Made by a program: the position numbers and the translations under genes. The notes beneath the pieces are model-generated. The model was not told where the DNA came from and searched no databases. It saw only the letters and a program-made list of their open reading frames with translations. Positions 19,568 through 30,938 of a stretch of DNA of 33,581 bases are shown here, one piece after another. Origin of the DNA: Ophiothrix spiculata. Taxonomy: Eukaryota > Echinodermata > Ophiuroidea > Amphilepidida > Ophiotrichidae. The DNA is taken from assembly GCA_000969725.1 (NCBI GenBank), contig JXSR01S003768.1. One strand, 5' to 3'. How positions within the stretch are numbered: position 1 is the first letter of the stretch; the number at the start of each line of letters is the position of its first letter.

Positions 19568-20743
19568 AGAAACACATATTGGCAACTATCATCGATCTGA
19601 CATTATCTTTTTTGTCTTAGAACACTCTAATAATAACCATTTTGCTCTATTTCACATAGCTGTATTAATAGAAAAACAACATATGACTGTAACTGGTTCA
19701 TTTTGACAATTTTTAGGAATCAAAGATGGCCGCCAAGCGAGACGTATTAATGAAATTTTGGAAACATGTATTTTCAGAATACCATTAAGATGTTCAACCA
19801 GTTTCATAGCTTTAAACAGGTGTGTTTAGCACATGCTATAATGTAAATTTCTGCAACCTTTTGAAATTAAGAAATAGATAAACAAATAACAAAACCAGAC
19901 TCTGTTGTTTAGTAAGTCTTACAGATAAAGTTTCTTTTGTGATTAATCATTTTATTTTAAACTTTAAGGAAAATATATGTCACTTTTCACAAAGTTTCAA
20001 TAATGGTTTAAGGCTACCGTCCAAGCGAAGGGAGGAATGTCACATTTTCTGTATTTTGCTAACTTACTCATGTCATGCGGAGTATTGCGTCTCTGATATC
20101 TGCCTGTTTCACTTCTGTATTTTCTGCTTTTAATATCTGCATACATCTATTTATTGAGATGTATGACATGTTCTATATTGCTCTTCACGATCTCAAATCT
20201 ATTCAGTTGGCTGAATGGACGTTCCTATGGGTTATAATGCATGACTAACCCATGCAATAAGCCATGATTCAATTAGTCACAAATCCAGTGGATTTTTTTT
20301 TATATTTTCATAATTAAAACAACAATTCTGATTCGCATTTTTCTGAAGGGATAAAGTCATGTAGCCTTAATAGATCCGATCAAGCATTATTTACGCACGA
20401 AATTCATATCTGCCAAGGGAAATATTATCAGACTTAACGCAGGCATGAATGTGACCATATTGATTCCTTATGAGACCTACTTTATTTATCTCATGTATAA
20501 AGTATTTAGGCTATTTCTTTTATCTAATGCATTCATTACATAAAAGCAAATTGTGCTTTAAGGTTATATGTGACTACTGAACACAAATGAGCAGTATTTC
20601 CTGAAGCCATTTGTAGTATTCTTCTCATAAAAACCCACTTTATTCACCTGCCGGGTATTAAAGAAAAATCAACTAAAGCCTATTTAAATGTTGTAGATAT
20701 ATTTAAACTCAGTAGCATATGGAATAATTAAGTACTTTAAATA
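19568..20743. other. No recognised feature
   Basis: AT-rich sequence, including AAGATGGCCGCCAAG at 19724. No gene or repeat copy is supported. Confidence 0.4.
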
Positions 20744-20745
20744 TA

Positions 20746-21923
20746 CAAGGTGTCCCAATAAAAAATGCATCACTTTTCATTTTGATCATATCTCAGAAAG
20801 TAATAGACAAAACTTAAAAACTGTTTTCATGATGATAATAAGTATAGTTTAGTCTTTCATCAGTGACATTTCGAGCAAAATCTGCCGAGCCGTTCCTGAG
20901 AAAACGAGAATTTTGTAAGAGGGCTCAGTTTTACTCCATTCCAATGGGGTTTACCACAGTAATTAAGTCATATTTATCATGTTAATAAAGCACATCTTTG
21001 GTTACTATTGATCAATTTATTTTAAACTTGCAAAGGAGACACTAAGAGATCACATGGTACAGGCACTAAAACATTATTTTGATATCTTTTAAAGCACTGA
21101 ATGTGCACCGTGATTCATTGTGTAGTTTTTGCTGTTTTCACGGGTTCACGGTTTCTCAAAAAAACTTAACCAAGGCACAGATTTCCTTTAATGGAAAAAT
21201 TATTTCAGAAACCTTTTGTATCTTCTAAGGTTTAAATTCCTTTCATAAAAAAAGATAAAAATATGAATGTTACTTGGAACTGCATCATTGTCAACATATT
21301 CAAATCAAAATAACAAAGCAGTTATTCACTTCCTCGTGAAATGTGAAATGTCTGCTAGTCTATGATAGCTCACGTTGTATAATTTTGGTACATTGGTTCA
21401 TTTCAAGCAACTCTGCCTTTCACATGTCCACAATCAATTCTCAGGCACCTTTGTGTTTTTATCTTCATGATCCTGGTCCAATGCTACGTTCTCCCGAACG
21501 ATGATGGGAGTCGAGTGTGATCAGACAAGCTTGCAAGTTTCAATCATGTTTATTCAAATTCTAAATTTTCTGTTGTTGTTGCTATTGTTGTCGTTGTTGT
21601 TGTTGTTTTGTAGTTGCTTTCCTGTGAGGGTGTTTATCCACGAATACAATTTAAAGTAAGCTTACTACTGTGGTGACATGGTCATGTCAGATTGATGATA
21701 GTTGCAACTTGCAAAAAAGTGAGTTAATGTGGTAAACTCCATTGGAATGGGGTAAAATTGAGTCTTCTTACAAAATTCTAATTTTCTCAAGAACGGCTCA
21801 ACGGATTTTGTTCAAAATTTCACCGATGAAGGACTAAACTATAGTAATTGGTTTAAGTTTTGTTCATTGGTTTCTGAGATATGATCAAAAATAAAAGTGA
21901 TGCATTTTTATTTGGACACCCTG
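20746..21923. mobile_element. Mariner-like MITE family M, full copy
   Basis: The 1178-bp element is flanked by TA (20744-20745, 21924-21925). Ends are CAAGGTGTCCCAATAAA and its inverse TTTATTTGGACACCCTG. Long TIRs of about 200 bp (20746-20956 and 21732-21923) share TTTTGATCATATCTCAGAAA and CCATTCCAATGGGG. The interior lacks a transposase and carries a TTG microsatellite at 21571-21607. The TA duplication and the CAGGGTGTCC end point to the Tc1/mariner superfamily. Confidence 0.8.
21571..21607. repeat. (TTG)n microsatellite
   Basis: An imperfect run of TTG triplets interrupted by CTA and TCG, inside the family M element. Confidence 0.85.
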
Positions 21924-22080
21924 TATAGAAATAATAGTCAAAGGAGAGATACTTATTACGTTCGGGGATTAAAACAATCATCATGCAAAAAGCTATTATC
22001 GGAGGTTAAATCTTTATCCTGTCCCTACTGCTAATGTTAAGGGTAAATACTATCTAGCCTACATTTGGGGGGAATCCAAC

Positions 22081-22750
22081 GGTGGCTTATGTCGCGAGTT
22101 AGCCATGCAATACGAAGCAAGGGAATTACCGCAAAGCTAAGTGAGCAGCGTTGAGATTGTGAACTGGGCCCTTATTCATAAATCCTTGCTAACCCGTAGT
22201 TGACAACTAAAATGCCCTTGAGTTGCCTGATAACTCCAGTTGGTTATTTTTACTATTTGGTATTCATAAAACCAAAGAAACTAGTTTGAAGGTCACTATA
22301 GTTGTTCGCTAAATTTTATAGATGATCCGGAATACTTCTAAATCACTTGTAGACAGCGAAGTACATACATGCCTACTGCCAGGATACTCTTGGAATTGGA
22401 TATATTCATAGCATCTTTGAGAGGTTAAAACAGATTCATAATATATTGAATGTCGACAATCTTGCAACATTTAGGAAAAAGGCAGAGGCCTAATTATTTA
22501 ATATAACTGTATCTGTCAAAATTTGAAAACAATCGAATTGTGCGAACATCATGAAATTATGAGGCTTTCGAGAAAAAGGAGCAAACGTTTTCGAAGCATT
22601 CTGTTGACGCATATTTGACCTTGATCATGGGCTCTATTCCATATGTACGCCACAAATTGTGATATTCTGACATGTTTAAGTTGGAAAAAATTGCAGTAAA
22701 ACATGACGTTTCGCCAAGTCATTCGAAGAAAAAATGTAGCCTTAAATACA
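22081..22750. repeat. Dispersed repeat R5, copy 1, with eroded tRNA-like head
   Basis: Two blocks are collinear with 23700-24370. The first is a tRNA-like head (22100-22165, minus; TACGAAGCAAGGGAATTACC matching TACGAAGCGAGGGATCTACC, then GCAGCGTTGAGAT). The second is 22478-22747 (CGAATTGTGCGAACATCATG, TTTTCGAAGCATTCTGT, TGTAGCCTTAAA). The middle differs. The B box of the tRNA-like part is lost here. TTATTCATAAATCC near 22170 is part of a different sequence in the variable middle. Confidence 0.7.
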
Positions 22751-23027
22751 TGGGTTGATCAAAATTTAAATTTCATCAATAAATCATATTTAATGATTAA
22801 AAAACACAATTTGACCTCAATCCGAATAATACATATTTTTAAGTTTGTTTTCTCATAAAAGTTTCATTATTTAAACTGAGTTCTCGGTGCATCATGGCTA
22901 ACTATAACTTGTTTCTTGCCAAACTGTCCGACTTAATATAAGATGCGGGCATTTACCTGTGTCTAAATTGAAGACTGTGTTATTAGCCTAGAAATGCCAA
23001 GTCTTATACGTATTGTTCATTGAAGAA

Positions 23028-23160
23028 GCTGATGGTTACTTTATCCGACCGAAGCAAATAATGGAATTGGGATGGAATATTGGCTAACAATACGGTATAT
23101 AACATGAGCTGTGATTGACATGACGAAAACCCGCTTCTTTTCTTGTTTTGGTTATAGGTT
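23028..23160. repeat. Repeat C, partial third copy
   Basis: GCTGATGGTTACTTTATCCG and AATAATGGAATTG match repeat C at about 7090-7240 and 32815-32970. Similarity fades after about 23110. It shows that repeat C is a family rather than a single duplication. Confidence 0.65.
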
Positions 23161-23699
23161 TTATTAAGTTTTAGATTGCATCACTCTGGAACTTTTTTCT
23201 TTATTTTTTTGTATAAAATTATCTTTTATTTAACAATTAGAAGGGACAATGATATCATTTATAAATAATTTTCAAGAGTGAAAAGGTAACATTATCAACA
23301 CAGTATACAAATTCAAATGATTTGTCTATCTGTATTGGCTCATTCCATAGAAAGTGAAACTTTTTTTTATTTCGAGCAAAAAAATCAGCCTTTTTATTTG
23401 ACCACATAAGCAGGAAATGAAAGAGAAATTTTACTTTAAAGTCATTCGGAGAAAATAACTATTTCTGTGCGATGTCACAATTGTTACCGAACGTTATGAA
23501 TTTTATGCAGGATTTTGGCAATTAATTAATTTTGTAAACATTTATATCTTAACCCAACCAATGAGCACCAGCAACAACAAACTCATGGATACAATATTTA
23601 TGCTAGGTTCTGTAGCCATTTAAGGGTAAATGGAATCCATCTGCTCAGGAAAATGTGAATCCTAACTATTTTTTAATCATGAAAAGATAAATAGTTCCC
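23161..23699. other. No recognised gene
   Basis: AT-rich. Holds GGCTCATTCCATAGAAAGTG at 23337, a short motif repeated at 24577 and, inverted, at 25438. Confidence 0.4.
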
Positions 23700-24375
23700 A
23701 TTGCCTTCTCGGGGACTCGAACCATGGATTATGGCAGGGGTTAGTTATGCATTACGAAGCGAGGGATCTACCGCTGAGCTATCAAGGCAGCGTTGAGATC
23801 GTGAACAAAAATCTAAAACGTAAACATTAGAATGCCGTATTTTTCTTTTGTTTACATAAAAATTGCAATTTTTGCCTCATTGGAATGCTCGATTTGTAAG
23901 TAAATTATGCGAATGCGTATATCAGGCAAAATGTAGATAATGTAGATACTAAAATCAGGCTATTCACAGCTCAAACAGGGCAAACTGGTTTTTCGGGCAA
24001 AACAACGCGGGTTTGTTACATTATCATTCAAAATCAACTCAGTATATTTATAATATATTTTTTGTAATTCATTAAGAAGTATCAAGCCTACAATCTGTCA
24101 AAATTTCAAACCAGTCGAATTGTTCGAACATCATGAAATTATGAGGTTTCGGCGAAAAAGGGTCAACTTTTTCGAAGTAGTCTGTAGGCGTCATTTTGAC
24201 CTTGATAATAGACGTGAAATCACGAGTACCATGTATAAACTAAAGACACTATTTAATATGTAGGCCAACAATTGATATTTGATATTCTGATAGGTGTACG
24301 TAGGTAAAAACTTGCAGTAAACACGACATTCAGCCGAGCGAGACGTTTTTAGAGACTGTAGCCTTAAAAGTGATT
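23700..24375. repeat. Dispersed repeat R5, copy 2, with tRNA-like head
   Basis: This is collinear with 22081-22750 in two blocks (see copy 1). The head is better preserved here and is listed separately. Downstream, TCGAATTGTTCGAACATCAT and TTTTTCGAAGTAGTCTGT through TGTAGCCTTAAA match copy 1. Confidence 0.7.
23703..23789 (-). pseudogene. tRNA-like sequence, tRNA-Thr(CGT)-like, degenerate
   Basis: Read on the minus strand from 23789, this shows GCCTTGA acceptor-like bases pairing 5 of 7 with AGAAGGC at the 3' end. It has an A box, TAGCTCAGCGGTAGA, and a B box, GGTTCGAGTCC. The loop TTCGTAA would hold anticodon CGT with T33. The anticodon stem does not pair and the region before the B box is about 14 nt too long. 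This is a tRNA-derived repeat head or pseudogene, not a functional tRNA. A second, more eroded copy lies at 22100-22165. Confidence 0.6.
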
Positions 24376-26074
24376 TTGTTTTCAATTTTTCGGTCACAAA
24401 CGTTACTTTGGCACGCCCTATTCTATGTGTATCAATTTATTTATTTTAAATATTAGCAGGGAGTACTTCACTTGATCAGATTAAGAAGCAAAAATATTGC
24501 TGTAAAAGAATCGAATTATCAATCTTGTATCTAATTTTAAAAGTAAAATTCAAATTTGATGTATGTGTCTTTTTATGCTCATTCTCCGATAAAGCGTGAA
24601 ACTTTGCCATTTTCGTGTCGTTGACATAATATGTATCTTGTTTAAATTTGTTATGCACATTATAAATGCTTTTAGTTGATTAATTTGTAGACAGAAGTCA
24701 AATTAGTAACATGCATGAAATTGGAAGTTGAAACATGCCGAGAAATAGCAAAAAATATTAATCAAAAAATGCATTACTTTTATTTTACCCATGTCGCCAG
24801 CCATGTTGCGTTATATACAGTGTAGCCCCATTCTTTTCACATGCATGCGGGTCACATACAATGTGTAGTTTTAAACAGTCTGTATTAGGCTCTAATTAAA
24901 AGATATAAAACTTTGTAACATGTGGTCATTCTTTTATTACAAGAGCTTTTTTATTGCATGTCGCCAATAATGCCAACAGATACCTTATTATTTTTAAAAT
25001 GGTCAAGAAACTGTAGACATAATGAGGTAGATGGATGTTACCAAATGTGTTCAATCAGACTGACTTTGGTGTTATATAATATATTTGGAAAACAAAAATG
25101 TGTTTTTAAAGTGAAAAATTAATGTCAATAAAGCCATATGTTATACTAGTGCCACAACAGATAGGTTATGTACATGGTATTACCCCTCGTGAAAATGCAA
25201 TACATTATAAAAAGGAATGCTATACGATTATTAACTATTTTAAAAGCTTATTCATCGAGTGTAAAAAGTAAGTTGGTAATGGCTAACAAAAATCAAGTAT
25301 TTTTTTTAATCTCCCATGTACTGTTTCTTTTTTAGAAACCATAAGAGTTTATGACTTTGTATGTTTTTCATGAGTTATTAGTAGTTGAAATTTTAAAATT
25401 TTCGAGACCAAAGTTGCACTCTTTGTCGGAAAATGAGCCTTTAAGGGGATTAATATTTTGGTTTTTGTTACCAATATGTTTTATCGTGTCAAATGTTTTA
25501 CAGGAGAAGAAGCAAAAAACAAAACTTGAAATATATAGTTAAAACCTCACGTTTATCGGTAAATCTGATTATTTTTTAAGAATCTTTTGCAAATCTAAGG
25601 CACAACCCAGAGCTCTGGGCACAACCTTACCCTATTGCCAAGACTAGATACTTATTAACATTTCTGTAAAAATGATTTCGATAACATTTCTATTTAAACA
25701 ACAAAAAAACGGATAACAATTCGATTTTCATATTGTTTTAAACGAAAAAAGTCCGAAATCATTGAAAGAAGTAAGTAAAGAATAGATGTTCCCAATCATC
25801 CACCCTCTGCACTTTTCACTGACAGCAAGCTCAAAATGTTTAGATTCCGTTTGATATGAATTTTCTGCCGCGAAAAAATGCCACTTCGTTATCATTTCGT
25901 GCTCCTGGTATAACACCTTTTGTTACTCTTTTCGCGTAAAGAATACTCCCTTCGTATACAGCATGGATTGAAACCGTGGATATTTAATAACAAGGAATCC
26001 AAACATCTCAGTTCAAAATTTAAAGTGACGCTTGTATCTAATACGGTGTTCAAAGCGTTTAATTGTTGATATAA
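24376..26074. other. No recognised gene
   Basis: AT-rich sequence. Short frames here are unremarkable. The only internal signal is the 30-bp motif at 24577-24606 and its inverse at 25408-25438. Confidence 0.4.
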
Positions 26075-26235
26075 AACAACAACATGATCCATCATGTAAA
26101 ATATATGAAACAAAATGGGCCTAGGGCTGCATTAGCATTCCATAAATCTCCCTTAGAGGATAAGCTGACAGTATAAATACCATGAGCCCATTACTAAAGC
26201 AACATGACCCAAGATTGTCAGAACAACCCTTTAGG
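26075..26235. repeat. Dispersed repeat R3, copy 2
   Basis: Collinear with 13170-13370: ATGATCCATCATGTAAA, GGGCCTAGGGCTGCATT, CATAAATCTCCCTTAGAGGA and GACAGTATAA. Identity is moderate. Confidence 0.55.
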
Positions 26236-27998
26236 CTTTATGTTATTCTTCTATTTTCTAGATCGGCTGGATCGATTGGATTACCATTTTGCGTTTCATA
26301 TATTCCATGTTGGTACATAAGTTATAATATATAACATTTAACAAGTGTTTACCGTGTAACCTAAAATATTGCATGTTACTCTTCAAACTACTTTCCAGAG
26401 TCTTTCATGTATACAGGTTTTTTTTAATCCAAACTTTGCGAAGACGAGCATGCACTTTACACTTATTTTTTTAAATTTTACATGTATGTTGTATTTCTGT
26501 TTTTTTTTTATTATTTATTTGATATAATTCTTGTCACGTAATATCAACATCTTGACAAAAAATACTATTACTGTGATTCAAAAAATGCAGTTAACAATAA
26601 ATACCCCAATCAAGATAATTGCTATGAACAGTAGCATGAAAGCCAATTTCATTTCAGTTTCTAGCAATGATTATACGCTTAGTATTAGAAGGCCTGATTT
26701 CAGCATTAACAATAAAAAAAAATGTGACCCATTATATCAAAGCACATCACTTGTCTGAACCTACATGTTCCTAATTTCGTGAAACCGATAACATGATGTT
26801 ACGTCATAGTTGAAGATGAATATTTCTTGAGAGTGATCAGATATAAATCCATATCTTGTACAGTCAGGATTTGTTCCATCATGGTGCCATAAACTATGGG
26901 TAACCAGTAAAAAGGAATATCGAATTGGAATAACTTGGTCTCGAAATCAGAAACATAATATTATACGTTCCGACAAGTGCCGTGTTCTGATCTGACGGGT
27001 CTTTCAAAAAAAAAAAATTCAAAAAAACAAAACAAAACCGAGACTGCAATATATCTTTGTAAACGAGAATGTTTACCTATTTGCTGTGGCAAGAGGCCAC
27101 ATGTTACGAATATCAACCTTAGTGCCACGTGCACTGCGTTTTATATTTAGCCCTATACCCTACCCTATTTAGGACTGTCTTTCTTTTTCATTTTAAATAT
27201 GCATGTAGAGGGGACCCTAAATGTTACAACTGAGCAGTAATTTTCAATATATTTGGTCTGTTGAAAAACGGTATCGGAAAACTCTGAAAATTGACCAATG
27301 TTTCCCCACTTTACGGTATGTTTTCAAGTACCTTCACGGCTAGGCGGATTTTTGCAAATTTTCTGGGATTTTGGGTAGAACTCTGAAATTTTGATCATGT
27401 CATATTGCAGTTATCAGCAACATTTCGTATAAAATGCACACACAACGCTCGTAATTGATGCATGGCCCCGAGATATCTTCCCGTGGTTTGGGTATAGGAT
27501 AATAACTTACCAAGACCGCTGTATCAAAACTAACCGGCCGATTTTTTTTGAACATTTACCATTTTGTTCATGATTTATTAAGCTTTCATATGATATTTTT
27601 TGTTAACTCAAAAGACCAAAGGGTAAGCCTGACTAGGTACATTTTGTAACAAGACCCCGGTCAGTACATTCGCTATGGAGTTTCGAAATACCAACTTTCA
27701 TTGGCCCGTCACGCTCGCATCCTTTAACCTATCAACTTTGAACACACATGTCAATCAAGATAATGAAATTCTCGTTCTCGTGACACCATACTCATTACCT
27801 TACGATAATTTTAAAGACCTGATAGAGTACATTTTCAAAAACACGTAGGCTTGTATTAGCAATGCAAAGATCGCCGTGTAGCCAGGCCCCTGACACTTTA
27901 TCCCCATATACTTCATAGCTCATTTGATTACCATTTCTCAATAGGCGCTGGTTAACGTTTCTTGGCTGATTGCGTGATCAGTGGCTCCCATTACAAAA
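26236..27998. other. No recognised gene
   Basis: AT-rich to about 27100, then more balanced in composition. Segments at 27625 and 27817 both read like CCTGA-TAG-GTACATTTT followed by an A-rich piece, possibly an old short duplication. No coding region is supported. Confidence 0.35.
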
Positions 27999-28098
27999 AC
28001 GAGGACGCATTATGAATAATCCTACTCAAATAAATCCTGATGTGTATTACGCTTAATTGAATGCAAGCTGTGCAGCATTCTTCAAAATGCGTCCTCGT
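27999..28098. repeat. Short inverted repeat
   Basis: ACGAGGACGCATT at 27999-28011 is exactly inverted at 28086-28098, with a 74-bp spacer. It could be eroded TIRs of a tiny MITE. Confidence 0.5.
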
Positions 28099-28671
28099 CT
28101 TGTTCATCCTTCATGTAAGACATCATGAAATTAGTCTAGCGTGAAAACTGTTATTAACACAATTGATTACTGATGAGTCTTTTGAGCAGTCATGATTATT
28201 CGTTTTTGTCCACATACTACGCTATGATTGGGGCCGTGTTAGTGTCATCTATGTTACTCTGCGGTGTAGCGTGCAGTGAGCGATAACTGCAATATGTATT
28301 ATTTACATAGAGAGCTCTTTTCAAAATCCCACAATCAGCCCATATTTTTTTCGCAAATTCGATGTAGCCATTCAACGAAACACTAGGTTGAAATAGGTTG
28401 GATTTTGATATAACTGTTTCCCTTACGAATTAAGTAGTAAAAAGTGGGCACCCACAGGCTAGTAGATTAGCAATTAAACGTTATTAAGGACATTTTCAGC
28501 CGTTTTATTACAAATATATAATAACTTTATTGTCAAGTAAATTTGAAAGAAGGAAGAGGAATAGGAATAAAACATGCGGTGGTGCGATTCATTAGAAACA
28601 TTATACAATTAATTGAATAGTGTGCATCTAGAGAATTCTTGAATCAAAACGCTGATAGACTCTACAGTCTC
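28099..28671. other. No recognised feature
   Basis: AT-rich sequence. No gene or repeat copy detected. Confidence 0.4.
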
Positions 28672-28845
28672 TAATTGAGTTCGATTAACTGTGTCTTAAA
28701 GTAAAGATTGAATATTGTATTTCACGCAAATTATAATGAACATGACATTGCACTTTAAACCTATAATTGCCATCTATTATACATGAGTAACATGATTAGT
28801 AAAGAGAGATATGGTGACTTTACACTCATAATAATTCATCTTTAT
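28672..28845. repeat. Dispersed repeat R4, copy 2 (inverted relative to copy 1)
   Basis: Starts ATTGAGTTCGATTAACTGTG and reaches TGACTTTACACTCATAAT. Both ends match the reverse complement of 16665-16850, but the hairpin is absent because only one terminus copy is present. Confidence 0.65.
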
Positions 28846-28930
28846 GAATAGCTTGGACCCAGGCTTGTAGGGCTAAAGTCACTGTACTGCATGTTATCAC
28901 TATAACAACCATTACTCAGATGTGTGTACC

Positions 28931-28950
28931 AACAAACAAACAAACAAACA
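28931..28950. repeat. (AAAC)n microsatellite
   Basis: About five AAAC units in a row. Confidence 0.85.
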
Positions 28951-29004
28951 TAAACTTTGTAGCAGAAAAAATATCAATTCTAGCCTGATGATAAAAATTG
29001 ATAT

Positions 29005-29874
29005 TTTCGTGTCCGCTATATTTTATCATTTCATTGTTACAGTACATTAATTTTAAAGAGGAGTTAGGTATCAATCACCTGAAACTTTGATTGTATTTAT
29101 TTAGAAATGTGTGATAACACTCCCCCTTCCCCACGGCAGCCCATTACCCACTCCCCAACCCGTAAGAATGGTACGATGCGCTACAGAAAAATGGCTCAGA
29201 AACACGAGAGTTAAAGATGATCCAATCACGTGAAACTTTGATTGTGTTTATTTAGAAATGTGTGATAACACTCCCCCTTCCTCACGACAGCCCATTACCC
29301 ACTTCCGAACCCGTGAGAATGGTACGATGCGGTACAGAAAAAAGGCTCAGAAACACGAGTGTTAAAGATGATCCATTGCAGCAAAGAGGGATTTTTTAAC
29401 ATTTGATATATTTGTACGGAAATCAAAGTGAAGGGAAACCTAACAAGAATGTAAAGTGAATACCTTGAAAATTGGTAATGTAAATCGATAGCTTCATCTA
29501 ATACTTTGTAATATGTATGTAGTCTATGTGGTATAGCAAGCTGGTAGCAATTCAATTCCTGTTACAACATTAATTTTAAATAGATATAATGCATTTTATA
29601 GATCTTGAACTAATCCCCAGATTAGTTCGGAATAATAGCCCCCAAATCACTAGAATTTGTATTTATAAGAAATAATCATTTTTTCTCCTTCTTCTTTTAA
29701 AACTTTCTATTTCTATTATCAAGAATCGCTAAATGAATACAACAGTGCCGTATATCATGTGGTATATAGAACTGTTTTTTGCAAGATTGAGCAAAGTTAG
29801 ATTGATAGATACAAAAAGGATTTTCCGTAAGTTTTCAAAACTGACAAGCAATAAAAAAGGTACATCTGCAAAAG
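29005..29874. repeat. Dispersed repeat R1, copy B (uninterrupted)
   Basis: This aligns to 45-399 plus 2613-2956. At 29525-29532 it joins the two halves with only about 7 bp (ATGTGG) where copy A carries 2.2 kb. It contains an extra 151-bp tandem unit. It ends where a mariner-like MITE has inserted at a TA (29875-29876). Confidence 0.85.
29072..29373. repeat. 151-bp tandem duplication inside R1 copy B
   Basis: Two head-to-tail units, 29072-29222 and 29223-29373, each begin near AATCAC(C/G)TGAAACTTTG and end GTTAAAGATGATCC. Copy A has one unit (about 107-255). The units differ at several sites (for example CACGGCAGCC against CACGACAGCC), so the duplication is not brand new. Confidence 0.85.
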
Positions 29875-29876
29875 TA

Positions 29877-30938
29877 CCAGGTGTCCCAAAAAATGGTTAC
29901 ATGTAGAAAAATGACCGTGTGCTAAAACTATAGTAGTTAGAGAAACGAAACTTTACACACATTATATTACAACCCTTTAATAGATACTTGTAAAACTGTG
30001 ATATCACAACGTTATTGGTTGTTGAGTTATTAACAAAAGTAAATACCTATGTCAGAAACGCATTTGTTCAAAATTCAACAAAATATTAAGCATACACGTT
30101 TTGTGGTATTTCAATGTGCATTTTGTTCTAAATGATCATGATCAGACTTTATATTAAACCAAATTTGATACAATTTTAATTGAATAATAATTGAACTTTC
30201 TTTTAGTATATCTATTTTGAAAATTACGGATACCTACATTCCATGCATTCCAGAATGCGTTGTTTATATTGAACCTGTCAATCCAGTTTTGGTGCGAAAG
30301 TTGATGAATACGCTTAAAGCACAATCAAATTTTCATAGGTAACATTAATTCTTTAAATGTTTAAACTGCAAACTTGTGTAAATTTTGAAAAAAAAATAAT
30401 CTTAAACTTACAGGACATGTTAAGATTATAATCTTCTTTAGAGTAGCAAAAAGTCTGATCGACATTTAGAAATAACAGAAATAGCAAAATTTTAAATCGG
30501 TTGCCATTTTTGTCCAAAATCAGATTTCGACATAATTTTCAGACCTGTAGTAATTTATGACGTCATAATTACGTAACATCTAGTCGAATTTTCATGATTT
30601 TGGTATCAATGGGAAGAAGAAACTCTACCCTAAACTATGGTATGCAACAATCTTTAATTTGGACGTGTCAATTTCAACTTTACATGGGGTTGAACGAGGA
30701 TTAAAATTACATCAAACGAACATGCGTCCGATTTTGTTGAATTTTGAACAAATGCGTTTCTGACATAGGTATTTACTTTTGTTAATAACTCAACAACCAA
30801 TAACGTTGTGATATCACAGTTTTACAAGTATCTATTAAAGGGTTGTAATACAATGTGTGCAAAGTTTCGTTTATCTAACGTCTATAGTTTTAGCACACAG
30901 CCATTTTTCAACATGTAACCATTTTTTGGGACACCTGG
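29877..30938. mobile_element. Mariner-like MITE family P, unit 1 of a tandem pair
   Basis: The 1062-bp element starts CCAGGTGTCCCAAAAAATGG and ends with its near-exact inverse. Its TIRs are about 200 bp (for example AACGTTATTGGTTGTTGAGT inverted at the right). A TA lies immediately left (29875-29876). The core at 30396-30704 is homologous to the 3' part of the piggyBac-like MITEs and holds TGACGTCA (30558-30565) and ATTACGTAAC (30568-30577). No transposase. Confidence 0.85.
30396..30704. repeat. Captured piggyBac-MITE-derived module (also at 31480-31783)
   Basis: AACTTACAGGACATGTTA through TTTTCATGATTTTGGTATCA and CTACCCTAAACTATGGTAT align with about 15717-15955 of the TTAA element. Near 30704 and 31782 the sequence reads ACGAGGATTAA and AAAGGGTTAA, matching the TTAA-element right end GAGGGTTAA. 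So family P appears to contain an old, partial TTAA element as its core. Confidence 0.7.
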
